NCBI GenBank assembly: GCA_016708875.1 | Contig: JADJFA010000012.1 | Location: forward strand, 124,001 to 188,000 | From: Lewinellaceae bacterium | GTDB taxonomy: Bacteria; Bacteroidota; Bacteroidia; Chitinophagales; Saprospiraceae | Length of the DNA stretch: 64,000 nt | Reading direction: 5' to 3' | Made by a program: the position numbers and the translations under genes | Shown: one piece after another, positions 16,902 through 25,989 of the stretch | Numbering within the stretch: position 1 is the stretch's first letter | How the letters are laid out: each line of letters starts with the position of its first letter | Notes under the pieces: model-generated | Told to the model about the DNA's origin: nothing | Seen by the model: the letters and a program-made list of their open reading frames with translations, nothing else | Database searches by the model: none

Positions 16902-16991
16902 AGTTAAATGATTAATTTAGATGACTAAACACCTCGAATGTTCTGACTCCTTCAAATAAAGGTACTAAATTAACAACGATTAACGCACGAT

Positions 16992-18101
16992 TCAATTCTT
17001 CAATTTCTTACTATAATCCCGCTCCAGGCTGTCAATAAGCATTTGATATGCAGGATCATCTACAGGGTTTTCGTATTTTGTTTTGTTTTTGCCAAAGAGT
17101 TTGAGTCGCACCGTGTTATAGCGACTGGGGTGTAATCGAAGGTCCTGGAGCAGAAGCTGAAGATGGTGCGTGCTGCTAACGAGGTTGTTGTACAACTCTT
17201 CATCCGTGAGCGTTTTGCCCACTAGACCTTTGCCTCGCAAGAGGTTTTGAGCGAGCGTGTCCACGTGGCTGAGCGTTCCACTAGTGGTGTTGAGGGTGCC
17301 ACGCAAGGCGCTGAGGGCCAGGGTAACAGAGTCTATCGCGCTGGAGGCCTTTTTTGAGGTCTCGTCCAGGTTGGCGTTTTTTAGTTGCTGACTGAGGGCC
17401 GACAAGTTGGAGATGGCTTCACTAATATTCTTGTCGTTGGCTTTGATGGTGCCGCTAATAGACGCAAAATTGTCGGTAATGGTTCGGATGCTTTGCTCGT
17501 TGAGTGCGAGGATATTGTTGAGGCGGTTGGTCATCACCTCAATGTTGATCAATGAATGATCCAGCGCGCTGAGGGCACTGGCCATACCATTAGGGTTGGC
17601 CTTAGCCAACGAATCAATGTTGATGGAAAGGCCACTTTTAAGTCGGTCCGTGTAAGCATCAAACCCGGAAGGGTCTCCTAAAAGACTCTGAATGAGCGAT
17701 TTAGATCCCGCTTGCAGATAATCTCCACTCTCGGCGCAATCCCCTTCACAAGGACCAGGGACGATGATTTCTACCGCCTTGCCTCCCATAAGGCTTAGGC
17801 CTATGATCGTTGCGATTGCATTTTTGGGGATGTCTACACCTCCATCTATGCTAAGTACTGTAATAATCGTTTTGTCGTCGCTTGGATCAATATACATTTT
17901 CTTGACCATCCCGACTTGGAAGCCTTGGATAAATACTGGACTGGATGGCCGGAGCTGATCCACATTGTTGTACTTGACATAAAACGTCTTGGCAGTAGTG
18001 AGGACGTTTTGGCCTTTGAGAAATTTGAAGCCCCAAAAACCAAGCGCGAGAGCGACCAATGCAAGGAGGGCAATTTTGACTTCGTTTCTGATTTTGAGCA
18101 T
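16992..18101 (-). CDS. MlaD/MCE-domain lipid transport protein
   Basis: 369 residues. A single N-terminal membrane anchor (about residues 8-28, IALLALVALALGFWGFKFL) is followed by the MCE domain: KTFYVKYNNVDQLRPSSPVF, IQGFQVGMVKKMYIDPSD and ATIIGLSLMGGKAVEIIVPG. The C-terminal half is a long predicted helical region with NIDSLAKAN, LSALSQQLKNANLDETSKKA-type heptads. MCE proteins carry phospholipids across the periplasm together with an MlaE permease and MlaF ATPase, neither of which is in this window. It follows the amidase gene on the same strand, a pairing seen in other Bacteroidota. Confidence 0.9.
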   Translation of the reverse strand: MLKIRNEVKIALLALVALALGFWGFKFLKGQNVLTTAKTFYVKYNNVDQLRPSSPVFIQGFQVGMVKKMYIDPSDDKTIITVLSIDGGVDIPKNAIATIIGLSLMGGKAVEIIVPGPCEGDCAESGDYLQAGSKSLIQSLLGDPSGFDAYTDRLKSGLSINIDSLAKANPNGMASALSALDHSLINIEVMTNRLNNILALNEQSIRTITDNFASISGTIKANDKNISEAISNLSALSQQLKNANLDETSKKASSAIDSVTLALSALRGTLNTTSGTLSHVDTLAQNLLRGKGLVGKTLTDEELYNNLVSSTHHLQLLLQDLRLHPSRYNTVRLKLFGKNKTKYENPVDDPAYQMLIDSLERDYSKKLKN

Positions 18102-18120
18102 TTTGTTTGGATGGTATAGA

Positions 18121-18187
18121 AATATTGGGATATTAGGGATATTGAGATATTGGGAATAATGGGATATCCTAATATCTCAATATCCCC
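18121..18187. repeat. GATATTGGGATATT-type inverted repeat
   Basis: The left arm (about 18136-18153, gggatattgagatatt) is mirrored at 18168-18186 (aatatctcaatatccc). Further copies of the gatatt unit flank the left arm. It fills the gap between the amidase stop and the MCE start on the minus strand. Confidence 0.75.
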
Positions 18188-18192
18188 ATTTC

Positions 18193-19497
18193 TTAATTCT
18201 GCACAATAGTGGCCGTTTTGAAACCCATGTTCTGAATCTCTGGCAACACTTTTTCCGCATCTGCTTTAGTAGCGTAAACGCCTGTATAGTAATGGTATTT
18301 ACCTTCTTTGTTCAATTCCTTTACATTGGCGAGTAAACTGAGTTGACCTACATTCGGATCTAGTTTGTTGGGCCAAGTGAGGAGGTAAATGGTGAATCTG
18401 GCCTCTGTTGGAGGCTTGGTCAAAGAAACCTTGCCAGCTGTCGTCGCATTGCCAGAAGCCGTTTTACCCTTAGCTGGAGGGTTGGAAACCTTGGTAGCCG
18501 GGGGGGATGATTTTTGGGCGAGCGCGCCGGAAGGTTTAAGTTCTTTCGATTTTGCTACGGCTGGTATCACTGGTGATGATGATGCTGCCAAATTATCAAT
18601 TGGCTTGCCCGTTTCAACATGGCGCTTATAGGCATCAAAGGATTGGAAAATAGCCAAAGCTATTTGTTCCCGACCTTCTTCTGAGGCAAGGAATTCATCT
18701 TCATTGGCATTGGTGAGGAAGCCCGTTTCAATCAAGACGGAGGGCATGGCTGTTTCGCGCAGCACAAGGAAGCCCGCTTGTTTCACACCCCGGTCATACC
18801 GAAAAGCCACTGCATTGGCAAATTGCTGCACATAACTGGCAAGCAAGATGCTTTGTTCCAGGTAAGCACTTTGCCATACACTCGCAAAAATCTCTGCCTC
18901 AGGGCTTTCAGGGTCGTAGCCTTCATAATTTTTCTGGTAATCTTTTTCCAGATAGATGGACGCATTCTCCCGTTTTGCAACATCCAGGTTGTCCTTACTG
19001 CGGTGCAGCCCCAGCACATACGTCTCGGCGCCATGCGTGGATTTGGTTGAAATGGCGTTGCAATGGACACTTATAAAAAGGTCCGCGTGGTTGCGATTGG
19101 CAATGGCCGCACGCTCGTTCAGTTCCACAAAGAAGTCAGCATCACGGGTATAAATAACTTTGATATCGGGATAATTGGCCTCGATATAAGCCCCCAGGCG
19201 CAGCACAATGGCCAGACAATTTTCCTTTTCATGGGCCGATGCGCCTATGCAGCCAGGGTCCTTCCCTCCATGCCCGGCATCAAGCACAATGGTTTTGATT
19301 CGGTAGGGGGGTAAAGTCGAAGCTGGAGAGATGAGGGGGGAGAGTGCGCGATGCACGGCAGATTCCATACTTTTGCCGAGTTCTATGCCCTCAACCTTCA
19401 TTCTCCCCCCCTCAAAAGGACTGGAGAGGTTAAAATTTTCAAAAACAAGCCACGCCGCGAGGAGTACGAGCGTTCGGAGTGCGAAGTTTGACTTCAT
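18193..19497 (-). CDS. N-acetylmuramoyl-L-alanine amidase (AmiC type)
   Basis: About 434 residues from ATG 19497 (an upstream in-frame start at 19506 is possible). A hydrophobic N-terminus (LRTLVLLAAWLVF) leads into the amidase_3 domain: TIVLDAGHGGKDPGCIGASA (zinc ligand His), KENCLAIVLRLGAY, FISVHCNA (zinc ligand His) and PSVLIETGFLTNANEDEFLA (catalytic Glu). After a Pro/Ala/Lys-rich linker a C-terminal SPOR-like segment (YHYYTGVYATKADAEKVLPE) may bind peptidoglycan. It cleaves the amide between MurNAc and L-Ala in the periplasm. The stretch between signal and domain (SSPFEGGRMKVEG ... ALSPLISPASTLPP, about 19305-19430) is read from GC-rich micro-repeats. Confidence 0.92.
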   Translation of the reverse strand: MKSNFALRTLVLLAAWLVFENFNLSSPFEGGRMKVEGIELGKSMESAVHRALSPLISPASTLPPYRIKTIVLDAGHGGKDPGCIGASAHEKENCLAIVLRLGAYIEANYPDIKVIYTRDADFFVELNERAAIANRNHADLFISVHCNAISTKSTHGAETYVLGLHRSKDNLDVAKRENASIYLEKDYQKNYEGYDPESPEAEIFASVWQSAYLEQSILLASYVQQFANAVAFRYDRGVKQAGFLVLRETAMPSVLIETGFLTNANEDEFLASEEGREQIALAIFQSFDAYKRHVETGKPIDNLAASSSPVIPAVAKSKELKPSGALAQKSSPPATKVSNPPAKGKTASGNATTAGKVSLTKPPTEARFTIYLLTWPNKLDPNVGQLSLLANVKELNKEGKYHYYTGVYATKADAEKVLPEIQNMGFKTATIVQN

Positions 19498-19523
19498 AAA
19501 ATCCAACGTCTAAAAAAAGACCA

Positions 19524-22223
19524 GTGCAAAAATTACCCCGCAAATATCGGTATTTCTTCCAAATTGCTTGCCTGCTCTTGTGCGGCCCTGCGTTGGCGCA
19601 AATATCCGACTCCATACCAGTCCTTGATTCACTCCCGCCTGCCACTATCGGCGACTCTACGACAGTAGACCTTTCCAGTATTAAAATCAGCAACGATGGG
19701 CTAGATGATATTGTGGAATACGCTGCCGAGGACTCTATGTGGTTTGACGTAAAAAACAAACAGGTACACCTCTATGGAGGGGCCACCGTTCAATATACTA
19801 CCCTGAATATCAAGGCCGGATACATTCTTCTGGACTACTCTAAAAGCGAAATTTCCGCCCAGCAATTCCCCGACACCTCTGGACAACTCGCTGGCATGCC
19901 GGATTTCAAAGACGGGGAACAAGCATTTACGGCCACCCGACTACGCTACAATTTTAAGACTAAAAAAGGAATTATTTACGACGCGAGAACCACGCAAGAA
20001 GACCTCTACGTGCTGGGCGAACGGGCCAAATTTATCAGTGGCGTTTCGGCAGACACCACTATAAAAGCTCGAAACACAATTTACAACAAAGACGCGCTCC
20101 TCACCACCTGCGACGCTCCGCACCCACACTTTGGCATCCGTACCAACAAGCTGAAAGTCATACAGGACAAAATCGTAGTCACTGGAATTTCAAACCTTGA
20201 GGTTGGTGGCATCCCTACGCCGATTGTCATTCCTTTCGGATTTTTCCCCATCACCAAAACCCGAAAAGCCGGCCTCATCATCCCCAAAGATTTTGATTTT
20301 CGCACCGTGGAAGGCTTTGGTATTGAAGGACTTGGCTGGTATCAGCCCATTTCGGAACACATGGATGCGACCCTGCTGTTTCGTGCATTCACCGGCGGCA
20401 CCTGGGGAGTGACTGCAAATTCACGCTACAGTTATCGCTATCGAAACAACGGCAATTTCAACCTGAATTACAATAATCGGGTGACTGAAAACGCCAAGGC
20501 TGAAAAAGAATCTGCCAAGTCATTCGGGCTACAATGGACGCATACACAAGACCCCAAGGCGCACCCCTCCCGTCGCTTCAGCGGTTCGGTGAACATTCAG
20601 ACCAACCGCGATCAGCAACGAAATCAGAACGATTACACCAGCGTGTTTCAAAACTCGCTCAGTTCCAACCTTTCCTATTCCAAAACATTTCCCGGAAAAC
20701 CTTATCAATACACCATCGGCCTCCGGCACTCTCAGAACACCCAAACCCGCCAAATGGACATTACGCTGCCAAGCGCACAGTTCACGATGCAGCGCGTTTT
20801 CCCATTTAAACGGAAAATACAGATTGGCGAGGAACGATGGTACGAAAAACTCTCGGTCACCTACTCTTCCAAATTGGATAACTCCATCCGTACGGTAGAC
20901 ACCCTTTTATTTGAAAAAGAAACGCTTGAAAGTGCCCGAATGGGCATTCAGCACCAGGCAAGTACCGACTATGTGTTCAAACTTTTTAAGTACATCAACA
21001 TCACGCCCAATATCCGGTACGAAGAGAACTGGTATCCCTATATCATTGATAAACACCTGATTGACACCACCATTTTGGTGTACGATACCATCCGCCAAAA
21101 CGGGGAAATTGTAGATATAAAAGTAAACGAAGGACAATCAAAGTACGGCGTAGTGGAAACCACCCGCAACTGGGGGCTCTATTCCTTCCGAAGATACGAT
21201 GTGGGTATTTCGGCCAGCACTTCACTCTTCCTGACCCACAAAGCCAAGCGAAAAAAAGCCTGGTTCCAAGGCATACGGCACAAAATGAGCCCCACTGTTA
21301 GCACCGGATTTGGCCCCGATTTCAGCAAACAACAAGACCGATATTTCAAAACTTATTATACCGACAACCGCCCCGGGCGAGGCGACACGCTGCTTTATGG
21401 CATTTACGACGACGGATATTACAACAAGCCCACGCTTGGAAAACGCGAAATAAGCATTGGTTATAGTGTAAGTAATGTGCTGGAATTCAAATACTATTCT
21501 GCCAAACGCGACTCCGTTTTCAAAAAACGCATCTTTGACGGGCTTAATTTCGCAGGCACCTACACCCCTACCCGCGACTCTTTGAAATGGAGCGTGGTGA
21601 GTACTGGAGGCTTGTTCCGACTGTTTAAAGGCATATCGAACCTGACCTGGAACGTGACCTTCGACACCTACATCGCCGATGCTAAAGGCAACAGGATCAA
21701 CAAGTTCACTATTGACGAAAAGAAGAAACTGGTGCGCACCACCCAATTTGGCATTGCCCTCAACACAGGCTTTCAGGTAAAACAACTGCGCGATATGCTT
21801 TCCAAAAAAGGGGCAAGCACGCCCTCTACGAGCGGCCCGAAACTCCCGAAGGACGACTTACTAAGCATGTTCGACAATTTCAGGGTGGACCACCGAATCT
21901 CTTTTGCCCGACAGCTCATTCCCACGGGCTATGGCACTGCCCGCGACACCTTTTCCATCGGCACCAATAGCCTCAACTTTTCCGGCAGCATACCGCTCTC
22001 TTCCAAGTGGAGCCTCGATGTGGACAATATCAGTTATAATTTTATTTCCAAAGGACTCGTATACCCCTCTTTTGGATTCACCCGCGACCTTCACTGCTGG
22101 TCGCTCAGCTTTCGCTGGCAGCCCGACCGTGGGACTTACGAATTCTTCCTCGGTGTGAAGCCAGGCACGCTGGATTTTGTAAAAGTGCCCTATCGAAAGA
22201 ATATTTTTGACGCACAACTTTAA
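19524..22223 (+). CDS. lptD: LptD-like LPS assembly outer-membrane protein
   Basis: 899 residues, intact. The signal peptide ends at GPALA-Q (about residue 25). An N-terminal OstA-like beta-jellyroll (MWFDVKNKQVHLYGGATVQY, NIKAGYILLDYSKSEI, YNFKTKKGIIYDARTTQED) is followed by a long beta-barrel with many aromatic-ended strands and a terminal strand near the C-end. It should insert LPS into the outer leaflet. The GTG start at 19524 is chosen because KLPRKYR then forms the n-region of the signal peptide. It is divergent from the amidase (26 bp between starts), so the two promoters must overlap or lie inside the genes. The OmpA-like gene follows after 12 bp. Confidence 0.9.
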   Translation: MQKLPRKYRYFFQIACLLLCGPALAQISDSIPVLDSLPPATIGDSTTVDLSSIKISNDGLDDIVEYAAEDSMWFDVKNKQVHLYGGATVQYTTLNIKAGYILLDYSKSEISAQQFPDTSGQLAGMPDFKDGEQAFTATRLRYNFKTKKGIIYDARTTQEDLYVLGERAKFISGVSADTTIKARNTIYNKDALLTTCDAPHPHFGIRTNKLKVIQDKIVVTGISNLEVGGIPTPIVIPFGFFPITKTRKAGLIIPKDFDFRTVEGFGIEGLGWYQPISEHMDATLLFRAFTGGTWGVTANSRYSYRYRNNGNFNLNYNNRVTENAKAEKESAKSFGLQWTHTQDPKAHPSRRFSGSVNIQTNRDQQRNQNDYTSVFQNSLSSNLSYSKTFPGKPYQYTIGLRHSQNTQTRQMDITLPSAQFTMQRVFPFKRKIQIGEERWYEKLSVTYSSKLDNSIRTVDTLLFEKETLESARMGIQHQASTDYVFKLFKYINITPNIRYEENWYPYIIDKHLIDTTILVYDTIRQNGEIVDIKVNEGQSKYGVVETTRNWGLYSFRRYDVGISASTSLFLTHKAKRKKAWFQGIRHKMSPTVSTGFGPDFSKQQDRYFKTYYTDNRPGRGDTLLYGIYDDGYYNKPTLGKREISIGYSVSNVLEFKYYSAKRDSVFKKRIFDGLNFAGTYTPTRDSLKWSVVSTGGLFRLFKGISNLTWNVTFDTYIADAKGNRINKFTIDEKKKLVRTTQFGIALNTGFQVKQLRDMLSKKGASTPSTSGPKLPKDDLLSMFDNFRVDHRISFARQLIPTGYGTARDTFSIGTNSLNFSGSIPLSSKWSLDVDNISYNFISKGLVYPSFGFTRDLHCWSLSFRWQPDRGTYEFFLGVKPGTLDFVKVPYRKNIFDAQL

Positions 22224-22235
22224 AACTTTCCAACA

Positions 22236-24212
22236 ATGACCCGCTTTCCCGCCCTCTTGATTTTGGCACTTCTATGCTGTGCTGTTTCACTTTCTGCACA
22301 AGTCAAAAAAGGCTTCAAATTGCTCGACAACAGAGAATACGACAAAGCCCTGATCTGTTTCCAAAAAGACGTCAACACGCCTGATAAAAGCATTCCGGCA
22401 GGATATGGCATCTTGAAAGCCGCTGCCAGCGTAAAAGAAACCAGCACTTGGATTGCAGCCTTGGGCAGTTATGAAAAAACGCTCACTGCTTTTAACGAAA
22501 CTGACCCAAAAACGCAGAAAAAACTGACCAGCGAATTCAAAATCACAAAAAATGCTATTGAACAGGCTTATAACGGCCTTTTTAGCACCACATTGGTGTA
22601 TGTAGAAAAGCACCAAAATTCGACCGCATTCCGTGATTCGTTTGTCAATGTGGTAACGGTGGTGCCAAAGCAGTACAAGGCCCGGTTCAACAAATTGATG
22701 ATTCTCCAATCAACAAAACCGGTCAGCAAACGGGAAAAGTTGGACCCTGCCAAAAAAAGCAAAAAAAAGCCCGTTTACGTGGATCGAAAGCCACCCGAAG
22801 GATCACGGCTCGAGTTTGTAAAAGGGGTCAATACCGCGGGGTCTGAGTATATCCCAGTGCTTTCCTCTGATGGAAAAATCATGTATTTCGTCGGATCTGA
22901 CCGTGATGACAATTATAAAGGAGAAGATGTTTACTACGCTGAACGGCAAGCAGATGGCTCGTGGTCAGAGCCAAAAATGGAGGAATTTTTTAGCGGCCCT
23001 ATCAACGAAGCGGTGGTGTCCATGTCGGCAGATGGCAACAATCTGGTGCTTTTTATTGGCGGCAAGCCACATCTTTCTACTCGTCTGGAGACGGGTTGGT
23101 CAGAACCTTCGCCTATTGTATTGCAAAGGGATTTCGCCTGGATTGGCATGGCCAGCATCACGCGCAATGGCGAAGCACTGATTTTTGAAGCAAAAAAAGG
23201 CCCGCTCGATGATGTTGACATTTATATCGCACAACGTAAAAAAGGCGGCAAATGGGACATCCCTTTTGAACTTGGCAATCCCGTGAATACCAGTTCTGAC
23301 GACCGCACACCCTTCCTGCACAGCGATTTCAAAACCTTTATTTCAGTTCCAACGGGTACGGAGGTTACGGCAGTTTCGATGTTTTCAAAACCACCCGACT
23401 GGATGATACTTGGAAAAACTGGTCCATCCCCGAAAACCTCGGAGCAGGGGTCAATACTGCCAGAGACGAGTATGGGTTTTGTATCCCGCCCTCTGGAAAT
23501 GTTGCATATTTAGCCACGAGAACTTCCGGTTTTTCGGATCAAGACATCATGCGCATTCCCACTCGACTCTGCTGCTCGGCCAGAAATGCAAGTCGTCATC
23601 ACTGGAACGCTGACCGACGGCCGTGGAAAAACGGTGGCCGGAGAAATCACCGTCGAAGATGCGGAGTCTAAAAAGTTGTGCAAACGGTTACCACCCGCCC
23701 TGATGGGAAATATGCATTTTCAGTCCCGAAAACAGCAAAAATAAACTATTACGCTACCGGCGACAGCCTGGTTTCCACCAAAAAAACCTTCGTAGATGCC
23801 TCCACATACAAAAGTGAGGTTGCAGAAGAAAAGGTAGAAATCGTAACAGTAAAAGAAGCAGAACGCGAAGGCAAAGCACTCGAACTCAGAGACTTGCTCT
23901 TCGATTTTGCCAAATCGGAATTGCGCCCCGATGCGCAAACCGAACTCACGCGCATTTACAAGGACATCAAAGGCTTCAACTGGGCGATCGAAATTGGAGG
24001 CCACACCGACAACGTCGGCTCCGAACAAAGCAATTTTGCAACTCTCCACCCGCCGTGCTCAGGCCGTGCGCGATTTTTTGGTGGAACAAGGATATCCGGC
24101 AGAAAAAATTTCTTTTAAAGGCTATGGACAGTCTGCACCCATTGGCGAAAACGATACAGAGGCCGGAAGAGCGCGGAACCGGCGAGTGGAGATTAAAGTG
24201 AAGAAAAAATAA
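22236..24212 (+). CDS. OmpA/PD40-type envelope protein, four frameshifts
   Basis: A signal peptide (MTRFPALLILALLCCAVSLSAQ) is followed by a TPR-like region (KLLDNREYDKALICFQKD), then WD40-like PD40 repeats (YIPVLSSDGKIMYFVGSDRD, EAVVSMSADGNNLVLFIGGK). Breaks are seen near 23338 (the correct continuation is SSNGYGGYGSFDVFKT), near 23560, near 23675 and near 24040. The C-terminus carries an OmpA-like peptidoglycan-binding domain (LFDFAKSELRPDAQTELTRI, IEIGGHTDNVGSEQ, then RRAQAVRDFLVEQGYPAEKI). The rejoined product would be about 658 residues. Such proteins anchor outer membrane to peptidoglycan in Bacteroidota and often accompany T9SS parts. All domains are conserved across the breaks. Confidence 0.8.
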
Positions 24213-24362
24213 ACCGCAAAATTTAAAACAGGAGAACCGCAAAATGTAAAACTGAGCACTAAAATCAGGAGAACCGAAAATTTAAACTAAGAAGCCCTTT
24301 TCGAAAGTCATGTCTCCTGGATCTTGGTGCTCAGTTTTAAATTTTGCGGTTCGCTGTTTAAA
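24213..24362. repeat. Inverted repeat between convergent genes
   Basis: Arms 24234-24259 and 24327-24352 are reverse complements at 25 of 26 positions (ccgcaaaat...ctgagcac). An extra partial copy of the left arm lies at 24213-24230, and an inner tctcct/aggaga pair extends the stem. It fills the whole gap between the convergent OmpA-like and DUF1501 genes and may serve as a two-way terminator. Confidence 0.85.
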
Positions 24363-24363
24363 A

Positions 24364-25986
24364 TCAAACCTTCAAATCCCGCTGAAACACCTGCCCGCCC
24401 GATTGGAGCCGGTACTGGTATATGCCTGGAGCAATGTACCAATCAGGTGCTTTGAAGTGGAAGCTGTAACTCCCTCGATCTTTATACTCGTTGAGCAGCG
24501 TGCGCAACACATGACCTGCTGAATCCAGTATTTGAAGTCGAACAGGTCCGTTTTGCATCATGGCATACTTGATTTCGATGGTGGAGGCTTCACTCGGATG
24601 CGGATTGTGACCAAGCAAGACGCATTTCCCATTGTCACCCAAAAGCGGAGCGGCAGGCGGCACAAGGCCTGGAATGATCGGGTTGGTTTGCCCCATCACA
24701 AAATTGACGAGTTCGGGCGAACTGCCCATCCAATCCTGCAAAATTGTGCTGTACACATCGCGGAAATCCACACTGAACTGAGGGTCGCCATACGGATCAG
24801 GGCTACTTAAGTCTTGGTACTGACCAATAAAGCCGTTGCCAATCCCTCCGCCAAAAAGCATCATGGGGGTGCCCCAACCATGGTCTGTGCCAAGCGAGGC
24901 ATTTTCATAAATGGTGCGGCCAAATTCGCTAAAGGTCATCCCCAACACCTTGCCGGGAAGTTCTGTATTGCCTCCATAAGCGAGATCGTCATAAAAAGCC
25001 TTCACTCCATCTGCGACATTTTTCAACAGGTTGAGGTGATAATCATACTGCTCGGCGTGGGTATCAAAACCACCAATGGAAACCATGAAAACCCGGGTGC
25101 CAAGATTGCCTTTTATGAGTTTGGCGACGATGGCCAGCTGCTCCGCGAGGTAATTGGAAGTAGGGTAATTGACCTGATTTTTGCCCCTTGAATAGGCCTC
25201 TTTGATGGTTTCTGCATATCGAAAAGCAGCATTTGCAGTTTGGCGGACGTATGCCAATTCAAGTTCGCGCGGCGAATTGCCCAAAAGCGAAGTGTCGTAA
25301 AGTTGCCCTGTTTGAGCGATCTGATAAAACTCCTGTGGACTGCTTACGGCCAGCGCCATATTGGCCGAATCGGCGCGAAAAACGAGGTCGGTTTGTATTC
25401 CAATTTGCAAAGCGGGCGGAACCGTGGGTGGTGTTTCGAGGAATGCCGCATACTCATTGTCAAGAAATCGCCCCATCCATCCGGTGTTCACTACCACTTC
25501 TGAATCGCTCGCAGAAGCCACAATATCGTAAGAACGGAAGTGGCTGTAATTAGGCTCCGGGTAACCCACATTATGGATAACTTTCATCATGCCATTGTCC
25601 CAAAGAGGTTGCAAAGCATTGGTTGTCAGTGGCATACCGTATTCATTGCTCAGCCTCCACATATTCGGCTCCTGAATCGCAATGGTTGGTCTTAGGTCGT
25701 AATAGTGTTGGTTGCCGCGCTCGATAACCGTATTCAAACCATCGTTGCCACCATCAAAACGGATGAGCACCAGGATCCTGTCATTTGATCCATTGGCAAG
25801 AGAGGCCATGAGCGGTGTGGGCTGAAATGCACGTAGCCCAAGATTGCCCATCATAAGACTACCCGCACCGAGGATGCCTGAAGCGGAAAGAAAATCGCGA
25901 CGCGACCAAAGTTGATGGTCGCGGGCATGGGCTTCACCGTGTTCGAGGGCGGCACCGTGGCGCAGATTTTTATTTGCTTTGCTCAT
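24364..25986 (-). CDS. DUF1501 protein with Tat-like signal and T9SS-type tail
   Basis: 540 residues. The N-terminus holds a twin-arginine motif (WSRRDFLSASGILGAGSLMM). The DUF1501 body follows: ILVLIRFDGGNDGLNTVIER, VGYPEPNYSHFRSYDIV, VFMVSIGGFDTHAEQYDYHL and GMTFSEFGRTIYENASLGTD. The last ~85 residues (PHPSEASTIEIKYAMMQNGP ... IAPGIYQYRLQSGG) look like a FlgD-Ig/T9SS C-terminal sorting domain. DUF1501 proteins are sulfatase-like and usually encoded beside a DUF1800 protein, as here (3 bp gap). The biochemical role is not known. Confidence 0.9.
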   Translation of the reverse strand: MSKANKNLRHGAALEHGEAHARDHQLWSRRDFLSASGILGAGSLMMGNLGLRAFQPTPLMASLANGSNDRILVLIRFDGGNDGLNTVIERGNQHYYDLRPTIAIQEPNMWRLSNEYGMPLTTNALQPLWDNGMMKVIHNVGYPEPNYSHFRSYDIVASASDSEVVVNTGWMGRFLDNEYAAFLETPPTVPPALQIGIQTDLVFRADSANMALAVSSPQEFYQIAQTGQLYDTSLLGNSPRELELAYVRQTANAAFRYAETIKEAYSRGKNQVNYPTSNYLAEQLAIVAKLIKGNLGTRVFMVSIGGFDTHAEQYDYHLNLLKNVADGVKAFYDDLAYGGNTELPGKVLGMTFSEFGRTIYENASLGTDHGWGTPMMLFGGGIGNGFIGQYQDLSSPDPYGDPQFSVDFRDVYSTILQDWMGSSPELVNFVMGQTNPIIPGLVPPAAPLLGDNGKCVLLGHNPHPSEASTIEIKYAMMQNGPVRLQILDSAGHVLRTLLNEYKDRGSYSFHFKAPDWYIAPGIYQYRLQSGGQVFQRDLKV

Positions 25987-25989
25987 GAT

